A stretch of 35,360 nt of DNA from Rickettsiaceae bacterium (lineage in GTDB: Bacteria > Pseudomonadota > Alphaproteobacteria > Rickettsiales > Rickettsiaceae). Position 1 is the first letter of the stretch. Every line of letters starts with the position of its first letter. Below the pieces are notes generated by a model. It had not been told where the DNA came from. It saw only the letters and a program-made list of their open reading frames with translations, and did no database searches. Shown here piece after piece: positions 9,880-18,753 of this stretch. Both the position numbers and the translations under genes were made by a program. Where the stretch lies: contig JABSSF010000006.1 of NCBI GenBank assembly GCA_013214485.1, positions 1 through 35,360 on the forward strand, given 5' to 3'.

Positions 9880-10259
9880 TGTTATTATACTCGAAACGAA
9901 TGAAAAATCAGATTTTTAAGTTTGAAAATGAAGCCATTATCTTCATTAAAAAACTCTTCCGTATCACTGAATATGCAAGACTTTTTAAACTTGATACTAT
10001 CTCAATTTTCTGTTTTAAAAAAACAGGTTTTTCATTCGTTTCGGGTATATTATTGTTATCATTACCATTATCAGGATGTAGTACTTATAGTAGCAGTTTT
10101 GGTTGTGGTGATGCAAAAGGTGCTAGTTGCAGACCGATTAGTGTTGTTGATCAAATGATAGATAATGGTGAAATTCTAGAGCTACATCATACTAAATGCC
10201 GATATAAAAAATGTAGCACTTTATTAACACCAAAATTAAATGATAAAGAATCAAAATGA
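9861..10259 (+). CDS. traV: TraV-like lipoprotein carrying an in-frame palindromic element in its signal region
   Basis: Lipobox LPLSGC followed by STYSSSFGCGDAKGASCRPISVVDQMID; between traB and traC. Confidence 0.8.
   Translation: MVRRLLMLLYSKRMKNQIFKFENEAIIFIKKLFRITEYARLFKLDTISIFCFKKTGFSFVSGILLLSLPLSGCSTYSSSFGCGDAKGASCRPISVVDQMIDNGEILELHHTKCRYKKCSTLLTPKLNDKESK
9886..10049 (+). repeat. Rickettsia-type palindromic element (copy 1, in traV)
   Basis: Terminal inverted sequence TATACTCGAAACGAATGAAAAA / TTTTTCATTCGTTTCGGGTATA; internal sequence shared with copies 3 and 4. Confidence 0.9.
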
Positions 10260-12919
10260 ATTATCCAAAATTTTTAAATCATATTGCTAAAATTACTGTC
10301 TATAAGAGTTCTACTGAACGGGGCTTTGCTCCTAAAGATAAGTTAAAGCAATATGTAGCTGAGGCAACTTGCGGAGCTGGTTCTTTTAGTGATTTCTTAA
10401 TTTATGATTATTTTGATGACACAAGCAAATTATTTTTTAACAATGATGGTAGTTGTGGTTTTGTATTAGAAATTTCAGCAATAGTTGGCAGCAATCCTGA
10501 TATTGAAAAAAATTTATATTTATTTTTTAATGAGGAATTACCAAGTAAATCTTATTTACAATTTTTAATAGTGGCTTCACATAATATTGAAGATAAATTG
10601 GCAATATGGCGATCAGGTAGGAAAACTAATTCTAAAGTATTACAACGTTTAACTTCTTATCGTGAAACTTTTATTTATGATAGGTCAATTCAGTTTGGCA
10701 ATAATGATGGTAGGATAACAAGAAATTTTAAAATCTATCTTGCATTTAGCACTAATGCTAATAAAGATTTACAAGGTTTATTACGTTTCCAACAGAAATT
10801 ATATAAGAAGTTAGCTACTGAAAATTTAAATCCTTATATATGCAATGCTAGTGATTTGATCTTTGTGGTTCAAGATTTATTACAAATGCAACTTCAAGCA
10901 AAAAGTAAAGAGCAATATGATCCATTAAATATTTTGTCTAATCAAATGACTAAGCCAACAGAAACAATAAATATTACGAATGATAGAATAGAAAATCAAG
11001 AGACAGAAATCATTACCAGATTATTTTATTTGAGTAAATTACCAAAAGAATGGTCATTATCAGCAATGATTAATCTTCTTGGTAGTGAGACAAAATCTAT
11101 TCCTGCGAGATTTGCAATTAGTTATATTGTGGCTAATAATATAGCTGATGCTGAGGCAATGAAAATAGTTAGTAAAGGTAAACGAGTAATCCATGCAGCT
11201 GAGCAATGGTATGCTAGAAATGATTATAATTTAAAACGGGAAGCAAGTAGTTGGCAATCAATTATTAGTAGATTTAAAAATGGCGAAAAATTTTTGACTG
11301 ATACAATGTCAGTACTAGTCAGTAGTCCAAAGAAAGATTTTGATAGTGCCGAAGAAATAGTAAAAAGTTTATATAATAGTCATGATTGGGAACTGAAGAT
11401 TTGTAAAAATTTACAGTTGCCTGGGTTAATAGCAATGTTACCAATGACTCAAGCAAGCTATTTTCATATTTTACAATATTTTAAATTAACAAAAATTGTT
11501 CAATCGGCGGAAACTGTAGCCAAATTACCGATACATGCTGAATGGTATGGTGTTCCTATGAGTGGTGTATTGATGATTGGAAGAAGAGGAGAGTTGTTTA
11601 ATTGGAATCCATTTTATCGTGTTGGTGGTGGTGGTAATTATAATTTATGTCTGATGGCACCACCTGGTAGTGGTAAATCATTCTTTTTACAAGAGCTTGC
11701 TACCTCATTACTGAGTACTAATGTTGCGGTATTTATTCTTGATATTGGCGGAAGTTATAAAAATATTTGTTCCTTAGTTGGTGGTGAAATGATTCGCTTT
11801 GATAAGGACAATGAAATGTCATTAAGCCCATTTGCTTCGCTTGCTAGTAGTGGAGCAATTTATGCTAAGGCAATGGAGTTATTAAATAAAAACTATGCTA
11901 TAGAAAAAATTAGCGAAATAACTGGCTTATCTGAAGATGAAATAAATTCCTTAAAAGCCAGTAATAATCAGAGTGATCATCAAGAGAAAGAAGAACAAGC
12001 AATAGAAGTGCTAAAAATTGGCCAGTATTTCGTCACTAAAGATAGCATTATTTATGCAAAAACTATTATCGGAGCTATGTGCGGGATTAATGGTGATAGT
12101 TATCGTGAAGCAATATTGGAACAAGGTATTACTATGGGTATCAAAACATATAGTAATAAACTTGATTTAACAAAATTATGTCAGTTATTAAAAACTCTGC
12201 GTAATCAAGATGATGAACTAATAGAATGTGCATCAGAAATAGCAGAAACACTTTATGCTTATAGTGAAAATGGGGTACATGGTAGGTTCTTTAAAGCAGG
12301 CAAGGAGGCAAGTTTTAAAGAGATGATGACAGTATTTGAATTTGAAGAAATAAAGGAAGATAAGTCATTGCTTTCAGTTGTTTTACAAATTATTCTAATG
12401 CAGATAAGTATGCAATTTTTATGCGGTGATCGTAGTAAAAGATTTGTGCTTATAGTTGATGAGGCTTGGATGATACTTGATTTTGCTGCTACTTTTTTAG
12501 AAAGATTTGCCAGAACGGTACGTAAATATGGTGGTAGTCTTATTACATGTGTTCAAGATTTAGGTAGTTTTAAAAAAAGTTCTGCAGCAAAGGCAGTGTT
12601 TGAATGTAGTACTTGGACAGCAATGTTGCAACAAATTGATAAAGGGCTTGATGAATTTCGCAAAGATGAAAGTTTTAAAAATTCTATTTCATTAATAGAG
12701 GGAATAAAAAAGGATCCCAATAATAAATATTCAGAAATATTGATTTGGAGCAATGGTTTAAAAATAGTTGGTAGGCTTGCTGTTGATCCTTATTCGATGG
12801 CTCTTTATTCTACTGAAGATAAAGATTATTTTTTCTTAAAAAAGCTTGAGAATCAAGGGGTAAGTAAGCATGAAGCAGTGTTAAAGTTAGCAGAAAAATA
12901 TGGCTTTAAAAATGGTTAA
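10256..12919 (+). CDS. traC: TraC T4SS ATPase (VirB4-like)
   Basis: 887 aa; Walker A APPGSGKSFF, Walker B-like FVLIVDEAWMIL. Confidence 0.95.
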   Translation: MNYPKFLNHIAKITVYKSSTERGFAPKDKLKQYVAEATCGAGSFSDFLIYDYFDDTSKLFFNNDGSCGFVLEISAIVGSNPDIEKNLYLFFNEELPSKSYLQFLIVASHNIEDKLAIWRSGRKTNSKVLQRLTSYRETFIYDRSIQFGNNDGRITRNFKIYLAFSTNANKDLQGLLRFQQKLYKKLATENLNPYICNASDLIFVVQDLLQMQLQAKSKEQYDPLNILSNQMTKPTETINITNDRIENQETEIITRLFYLSKLPKEWSLSAMINLLGSETKSIPARFAISYIVANNIADAEAMKIVSKGKRVIHAAEQWYARNDYNLKREASSWQSIISRFKNGEKFLTDTMSVLVSSPKKDFDSAEEIVKSLYNSHDWELKICKNLQLPGLIAMLPMTQASYFHILQYFKLTKIVQSAETVAKLPIHAEWYGVPMSGVLMIGRRGELFNWNPFYRVGGGGNYNLCLMAPPGSGKSFFLQELATSLLSTNVAVFILDIGGSYKNICSLVGGEMIRFDKDNEMSLSPFASLASSGAIYAKAMELLNKNYAIEKISEITGLSEDEINSLKASNNQSDHQEKEEQAIEVLKIGQYFVTKDSIIYAKTIIGAMCGINGDSYREAILEQGITMGIKTYSNKLDLTKLCQLLKTLRNQDDELIECASEIAETLYAYSENGVHGRFFKAGKEASFKEMMTVFEFEEIKEDKSLLSVVLQIILMQISMQFLCGDRSKRFVLIVDEAWMILDFAATFLERFARTVRKYGGSLITCVQDLGSFKKSSAAKAVFECSTWTAMLQQIDKGLDEFRKDESFKNSISLIEGIKKDPNNKYSEILIWSNGLKIVGRLAVDPYSMALYSTEDKDYFFLKKLENQGVSKHEAVLKLAEKYGFKNG

Positions 12920-13562
12920 ACTATTGACCAAAATAATGTTAATAAATTTGTTATTCATAAATATTGTAAATGCCAAAGATTTTGGTAAAAGACAAACATC
13001 ATTTCCAATAGCAGAAGAGGGATTTACTTTGATGATAAAGCGGAAATTACAGAATTTAGATTTAGCAAGAGAGAAAGAAAAAATGTTACAAAAAATGAAT
13101 GCTAGGATAGCAAGGCCAAGAATTATAAAACAAATACCTATAGCTACTAGAAGCAGACAATATTATTATGATCCAACTTATATTTTAACTAAGGATATTA
13201 GCCTGCCAGATGGTAAATTGTTATATAAAAAAGGTACTAAAATTAATCCACTTGATCATATAGAGTTCAAGCGACGGTTATTTTTTATTGATGGTGATAA
13301 TAAAGAGCAAATTACTTGGTTAAAATCCGAATTAATCAGAAGCAAACGAAATATAGAAAATCGGATTATTTTAGTCATAGGTAATCCTATACAGCTCAAT
13401 AAAGAACTTACTAAAGAGGGGTTAGCGGATAAAGTTTATTTTGATCAAAATAATGAACTAGTAGATAAGTTTATGATTCAAGCAGTCCCTGCAAGATTAG
13501 AACAGGATGGTAATAAACTTAAGATAGAAGAGATTAAATTAGAGCAGAAAAAAACCCTGTAA
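12913..13562 (+). CDS. traW: TraW
   Basis: Signal peptide then AKDFGKRQTSFPIAEEGFTLMIKRKLQ; directly after traC. The ORF track starts at 12900; ATG 12913 seems likelier. Confidence 0.85.
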
Positions 13563-13582
13563 TAATTAAAACTATTACAGGG
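13555..13582 (+). other. perfect 10-bp hairpin overlapping the traW stop codon
   Basis: CCCTGTAATA-ATTAAAAC-TATTACAGGG. Confidence 0.75.
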
Positions 13583-13747
13583 TAAAAAGGAAAAATATGT
13601 CAAAACATAATATAAAAACAATTACAACAACCTGTACTTTATTAAAACCATGCTTGATTCTCTAAAAGCACAAAGCATAATCTAATGGTACTACGGTAAA
13701 AACCTTATGTCAATAGTTTATAACAAAAAAGTAAAAATATAAGTGAT

Positions 13748-14794
13748 TTGTTAAAAAACATGAATATTAATGTGATATTTATAATACAAAAATTATTATT
13801 TTTAGCAATAATAATTATACCAATGACTATTAAGGCAAACATTCAATGTAATGGTAAGTTTATAAATCCGATAACGGACATTTGTTGGAGTTGTATCATG
13901 CCTATAACTATTGGTGGTATGAGTATAGGTTCTGATAAAACAGAACCAAAAAAGCGTGATACTAAAAACCCAGATAGTCCAATTTGTTATTGCAGGCGTA
14001 ATAATATATTAGTACCAGGATTAACTGTTGGTTTTTTTGAGCCAATAAGATTAGTAGATATTACTAGAACACCGTTTTGCATGATTAATCTTGGTGGAGT
14101 AGAGCTTGGTTCTGATAAGAAAAGAATTAGTAGTTTTAATCATTCTTATGATGGACGCCATGTTCATGATAGTTTTTATCATCTCCATTATTATATTTAT
14201 CCATTAATTTATTGGTTAGAGTTGCTAACAGACTTTGCTTGTTTGGAGAAAAGTAAGTTTGATGTTGCTTATATGAGTGAATTTGATGTTAGTTGGAACG
14301 ATGAAAAATTACAAGCATTGTTAAATCCTGAGAGTTTTTTATTTGGTAATCCTTTGGCGCAAGGGATTTGCAGTTTAGATTGCGCTGCAGCAACTTTTTC
14401 TATGCCGTTGGATAATTTATTTTGGTGTGCTGGTTGTCTTGGTAATATGTATCCATTTAGTGGAGCAAATGCTGACCATGTTGGTGGAGTGCAATCAAGT
14501 AGTCTACTTACAATGCGAATTCTTGCTAAAATGCATCGTATAGGTCTTGGTTATGAGACTGCAACAAATAGCTGTAAAATTAACGGCGCTTTATGTCGTA
14601 GCCCTCGTAGATTTACCATTAAGAAAAGTCAATATAAATTACAGATGGTTAATCCAAAGTCTTCAGCATCAACAATAGGTTGTTGGCCGATAGGTCTTAC
14701 AGATATGGCTTATAGTAGTTATAATGAATATCCAAATGATGGACAAGATTGGGGGTACTTGATATGGAGGAAAAGAAATTGCTGCTTATTTTAA
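13748..14794 (+). CDS. traU: TraU
   Basis: 348 aa; 'CNGKFINPITDICWSCIMPITIGG', ends DWGYLIWRKRNCC. Confidence 0.9.
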   Translation: MLKNMNINVIFIIQKLLFLAIIIIPMTIKANIQCNGKFINPITDICWSCIMPITIGGMSIGSDKTEPKKRDTKNPDSPICYCRRNNILVPGLTVGFFEPIRLVDITRTPFCMINLGGVELGSDKKRISSFNHSYDGRHVHDSFYHLHYYIYPLIYWLELLTDFACLEKSKFDVAYMSEFDVSWNDEKLQALLNPESFLFGNPLAQGICSLDCAAATFSMPLDNLFWCAGCLGNMYPFSGANADHVGGVQSSSLLTMRILAKMHRIGLGYETATNSCKINGALCRSPRRFTIKKSQYKLQMVNPKSSASTIGCWPIGLTDMAYSSYNEYPNDGQDWGYLIWRKRNCCLF

Positions 14795-15552
14795 GGAAAT
14801 GTTGGAAGATCATCTTTTTTGACCATTTTTGCGTCGTACCCGTCCTCAAATCCTCACGTACCACACAGTACGCTGCGGTTTTGCAGGTGGATACTTCTAA
14901 AACTGATGCAAAAAATTTTGATCTTACAGCACTCCTTTTAAGGCAAAAGCTTAGGAAATATTTTCTAATTATTTTGTTATTAATATCTTGTATTAATAAT
15001 AGTTTTGCAAAAGAGGCGATGGCAGGAGATAAAATTTGGATAAATGATATAGGTACTAAAGCAAGAAAAGAAATATTTAAATCTTTAGAGCAGAAATATC
15101 AACGACTAAAAGGCTTACAAGTTAGATCAGGTGAAATTAATAAAAGAGATGCTACTTTACAAGAAAATGACTTGTTAAGAGTATTTGTTAGTAGTTCGAT
15201 GAGTAGTGAAAATTTACAAGCTTATTTACAAATGGCAAAAAAATATCAAGCAATATTAGTATTTAATGGTTTGCCAGGTGGGAGTTTTAAAGAGCTTGCT
15301 AAAATAATTATTAAAATTACAGAAAATAAAGATCGAGTAAATATTCAGATAGACGATGTTGCATTTAGAAAATTTAAAGTTAATTCTGTGCCAACAATTA
15401 TTTTAAGTAAGGAAAATTGGCTTGGATTTAAGGAGGATGAAGAATTAATTTTTGATAAAGTTGTAGGTAATATTCCAATTGTAAAAGCTCTCAAGCTATT
15501 TGCAGAAAATGGTGATTTGAAATTATTAGCTGAAAAAAGATTACAAAGATAA
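14749..15552 (+). CDS. trbC: TrbC (F-type pilin assembly), N-terminus formed from repeat-derived sequence
   Basis: LLRVFVSSSMSSENLQAYLQMAKKYQAILVFNGLPGGSF...VNSVPTIIL; signal peptide LRKYFLIILLLISCINNSFA starts only after a repeat. Exact start uncertain. Confidence 0.8.
   Translation: MGVLDMEEKKLLLILRKCWKIIFFDHFCVVPVLKSSRTTQYAAVLQVDTSKTDAKNFDLTALLLRQKLRKYFLIILLLISCINNSFAKEAMAGDKIWINDIGTKARKEIFKSLEQKYQRLKGLQVRSGEINKRDATLQENDLLRVFVSSSMSSENLQAYLQMAKKYQAILVFNGLPGGSFKELAKIIIKITENKDRVNIQIDDVAFRKFKVNSVPTIILSKENWLGFKEDEELIFDKVVGNIPIVKALKLFAENGDLKLLAEKRLQR
14830..14940 (+). repeat. second interspersed repeat type between traU and trbC
   Basis: GCGTCGTACCCGTCCTCAAATCCTCACGTACCACACAGTACGCTGCGGTTTTGC...; internal CGTAC-CACACA-GTACG hairpin; locally GC-richer than surroundings. 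Boundaries approximate. Confidence 0.6.
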
Positions 15553-16728
15553 GTGAGAAGATTATATCTAAAAGGAATTCTAATATACCCAAGACGAATG
15601 AAAAGTTGGGTTTTTAAAGAAAAAGTAATTAGACTAGTATCAAAGCAAAAAAGCTCAGCATATTCAGTATATGGAAAGGTTTTTTTGATGAAGATAATTG
15701 TTCTAATTTTCAAACTTAAAAAATCTAAGTTTTCATTCGTCTTGGGTATATTATTATTATTAGCTACAGAAGTAGTAGCAAAATATCAAGATGTAACTAC
15801 AAAAACTCAGGTAAATAAAGTAACGAATTTGTTTAAAAATAATATTTCTGGCCGTAAGGAGTTAGATAATAATTTAGGGAAAATGCAAAATTCTGCAATT
15901 ATGCAATCAAAAAGAGGGGAACAAAAATTTATCGATTTAATGGCAAATAAATCAGAGATGCAAAACAAGAAAAAACAACTAACAGCGATAAATACGCTTG
16001 ATTTGACTGCTGAAGGTAGAAAAGAAAGTAATAATCATAAATGGGTAAATAAAGGTTTAGTTGATATTAATGATTCGTCTAATTTGCAACGAAAAATATA
16101 TGCTGATCAAGTAGGTAAAAAGGCAAATGCTAGATTAAGTAATATGCTCAATAATTTTAAATCCTATTTACTTGGTTGTAAGAAAACAGAGGGAAACAAA
16201 ATAGCCAAGCCTAAATATGAGGTTCAAGTGAAAGAGGAAATATTAGCTGAGAATCAGACTAAATATCATCCTAAATTTTGTGAATATAGACAAAATAAAT
16301 ATAATTGTCGTAATGTTTTGCATGCTACATGTCAGCAAAGAGCTATGAAATGGGAAGCATGGCAAGGTACCAGGGCAAAAATATTTTCAGGAAGTTATAT
16401 TAGATGGCATCGTTTCCACTGGCTTGAAGAACTGGGAGATCATTGGAAGAAAGATAAAAGAAAACATAGGAAATATAATCTACATTTAAAGGGTGATGGT
16501 GCAACTTGCCAGGAGATTGCTAATTTTATTGCTAGAGAAAAAGGTAAGAGAGCTGGCCATGTAAGGGTGGTAAAAATTAATAGTAGAGGAGAAAATGGTT
16601 TATTTGGAGCAGGGATACGTCATAGATTTATTGCAGGAACATATACGGTAGATTATCAATATCGTGATGGTGAAGAAATTTGTGTTAAGTGGCAGGAGGA
16701 ATGGCAAGAGCAATGTCGTTTAGAGTAA
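15553..16728 (+). CDS. TraN N-terminal-like exported protein with palindromic element in the signal region
   Basis: 391 aa; 'FCEYRQNKYNCRNVLHATCQQRAMKWEAW...CVKWQEEWQEQC' resembles the N-terminal half of F TraN; between trbC and the rest of traN. Confidence 0.55.
   Translation: MRRLYLKGILIYPRRMKSWVFKEKVIRLVSKQKSSAYSVYGKVFLMKIIVLIFKLKKSKFSFVLGILLLLATEVVAKYQDVTTKTQVNKVTNLFKNNISGRKELDNNLGKMQNSAIMQSKRGEQKFIDLMANKSEMQNKKKQLTAINTLDLTAEGRKESNNHKWVNKGLVDINDSSNLQRKIYADQVGKKANARLSNMLNNFKSYLLGCKKTEGNKIAKPKYEVQVKEEILAENQTKYHPKFCEYRQNKYNCRNVLHATCQQRAMKWEAWQGTRAKIFSGSYIRWHRFHWLEELGDHWKKDKRKHRKYNLHLKGDGATCQEIANFIAREKGKRAGHVRVVKINSRGENGLFGAGIRHRFIAGTYTVDYQYRDGEEICVKWQEEWQEQCRLE
15584..15750 (-). repeat. Rickettsia-type palindromic element (copy 2, inverted relative to copies 1, 3 and 4)
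   Basis: Perfect 21-bp TIR TATACCCAAGACGAATGAAAA / TTTTCATTCGTCTTGGGTATA; interior is the reverse complement of the other copies. Confidence 0.9.
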
Positions 16729-17789
16729 GTTGTTTGATATTAATAATGTTAATATTAAGTAGTGATATTTTAGTATTTGCTGATAAAAAATTTAATCCAG
16801 GTTTTCTTTGTAGGGATAGTAGAAAAATTTGTATTAGCAGAGGTACTAGGAAAATTGAAGGGTTAAAGGTTACTAGAGACTGCTGGGAATATGTTTATAA
16901 CAAGATTTGCAAGATACCAAGTGAAAATAATTGCAGCCAGTATGCTCATTGTTATTTTGTTAGAGATCCTAATTGTTTATTACGTGATAGTTACAATAAT
17001 TGTGTTAATTTAAGGCGAGAATATAGTTGTAAATCAAGGAAAGTGATTAGAAAACAAAATCAGTATGTAAAAAATTCTTTTGAACAACAATCAGGTAGAG
17101 AATGATTTAGATGTAGGGCTATTCCATGTATTGATGGTAATTGTTTTGATAAATCCTATCAAACTAATGGTGAGATGATGGATTCAGTAACTAAATTAAA
17201 AACAATGAGTAATATTAAACCAGATAGTAACGGTAATTATAATTTATTTGCTGGTAATGTTGAGAGTTGTAGTAAAAAACCAATGAGTTACAGTAATTGT
17301 TGTCATAGTTCCATCAAAGGATGGGGGGCGGAATTAGGAGCGAAATGTAACACTCGAGAAAAACACCTAGCTAATATGAGAGGTCGTAATCTATGTGTTT
17401 ATGTTGGCAAGAAAGGTAAAGGGAGACATAAATTAATCAAACATTATTATTGTTGTTTTAATAATATGCTAGATAAAGTCATTCAAGTAGAGGGGCGGAA
17501 ACAATTAGGTATGAATTTTGGCACAGCTAAAAGCCCTGATTGTAGCGGTTTTAGTTTAGAGAAAATACAACAACTTGATTTTGAAGCAATGGATTTTAGT
17601 GAATTTATTGAAGAGTTTAAGGTTAAGTTTGCTAAAAATTATCAACCAGCCAATACCCAAGATATAAATAGCCGAGTCGAAAAGCATTTTGAAGAAATTA
17701 ATAGTTATAATGAAAAAGCGAGTAAAGAACAGAATAACAAAGCTGGTTGGCATAAAGGGGCAAATGGTTTTGATACCCAAGATGAATGA
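16689..17789 (+). pseudogene. traN: TraN C-terminal portion interrupted by in-frame TGA (17103-17105)
   Basis: ORFs 16689..17105 and 17175..17789 share a frame; joined reading ...QQSGRE*FRCRAIPCIDGNCFDKSYQTNGEMMDSVTK... matches a continuous Cys-rich TraN. Confidence 0.75.
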
Positions 17790-17938
17790 AAGCTTAGATT
17801 TTTTAAGTTTGAAAATAGAGCCATTATCTTCATTAAAAAAACACTTCCGTATCGCTAAATATGCAAGAGTTTTTAAATTTGATTCTGACTCAATTATTCT
17901 GCCTTTAAAAACCCAACTTTTCATTCGTCTTGGGTATA
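17773..17938 (+). repeat. Rickettsia-type palindromic element (copy 3, spanning the traN/traF junction)
   Basis: ATACCCAAGATGAATGAAAG ... CTTTTCATTCGTCTTGGGTAT; interior nearly identical to copy 4. Confidence 0.92.
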
Positions 17939-18753
17939 GATTAGGTTTATTATTATTTAGTTTATTATTTATGGTAAAAGTAGTTGATGCTAGTAATAAA
18001 AATATTAATAAAAAACGTGATTTTTATCAACAACGATACCGTGGTTGGTTATGGTTTGAAGATAAAGAAAAGAAACTAGCTAAGCAGCAGAAAGAATTAA
18101 TAATAAGCAAAAAGGTTAAAGAAGAATTAGCAGGGGTGCAGGCTAGAAAGGATATAGAACAATTTAAGGAAGAGTTAGCAAGATTGAAATATATGATGTT
18201 GCGTTATCCAAATAATATTAATCATGTACTGCGTTATAAACAAAAAGAGGCAATAATGTTAAATAATGCCTTATTACTTGCTGAGACTACTAGGATGGTA
18301 AATTTTTTAAATCCTAATTTAAATGATGAATTAGCAAACCCATTAAATTTATACGGTCGGCGGATAAAACAAGAAATAGATACTGCAAAGCAAAAGCAAA
18401 TATTAATTAAACTAGCTAAAGAGGTAGAGTTATTTTTATTTTTCTCTAATAGGTGTCCTTATTGCATGACATTAAATAAGCATTTAGCTTTTTTTGCTAA
18501 AAAATATAATTTTAAAGTAGAAGCTATCAGTTTAGATGGAAGTATTAATAAATATTTTAAGACTTATCATGATAAGGCTTTAGCAAAAGCATTAAAATTA
18601 GAAGTAATGCCAACAGTGATTGCTGTGACTAAGGATAGTAAAATCCGTTTTGAGTTAGCAAGAGGTGCGGTATCAATTAGTGATTTAGAGGAAAAATCTT
18701 TATTACTAGCTAAAAAATTAGAACTGGAGAAAATAATTAGTGAAAAAAATTAA
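17782..18753 (+). CDS. traF: TraF (thioredoxin-like pilus assembly protein)
   Basis: FFSNRCPYCMTLNKHL thioredoxin-like motif, VMPTVIAVTKDS; ATG 17782 lies inside the repeat; the open frame begins at 17689. Confidence 0.85.
   Translation: MNESLDFLSLKIEPLSSLKKHFRIAKYARVFKFDSDSIILPLKTQLFIRLGYRLGLLLFSLLFMVKVVDASNKNINKKRDFYQQRYRGWLWFEDKEKKLAKQQKELIISKKVKEELAGVQARKDIEQFKEELARLKYMMLRYPNNINHVLRYKQKEAIMLNNALLLAETTRMVNFLNPNLNDELANPLNLYGRRIKQEIDTAKQKQILIKLAKEVELFLFFSNRCPYCMTLNKHLAFFAKKYNFKVEAISLDGSINKYFKTYHDKALAKALKLEVMPTVIAVTKDSKIRFELARGAVSISDLEEKSLLLAKKLELEKIISEKN

Noticed and set aside
13596-13664. 22-codon ORF (MSKHNIKTITTTCTLLKPCLIL) between traW and traU
   Set aside because: RBS-like AAGGA precedes it, but it is too short with no homologous support; kept only as part of the gap observation.
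15345-15713. Antisense 122-aa ORF inside trbC/traN region
   Set aside because: Its N-terminal part is the palindromic-element peptide and the rest is antisense to trbC; explained by the repeat.
16689-17789. UGA-to-Trp recoding as explanation for the split traN
   Set aside because: TGG is used throughout for Trp and other genes end normally at TGA; a local nonsense mutation is simpler.
17556-17924. Antisense 122-aa ORF over the traN/traF junction
   Set aside because: Repeat-derived open frame on the opposite strand of two well-supported genes.
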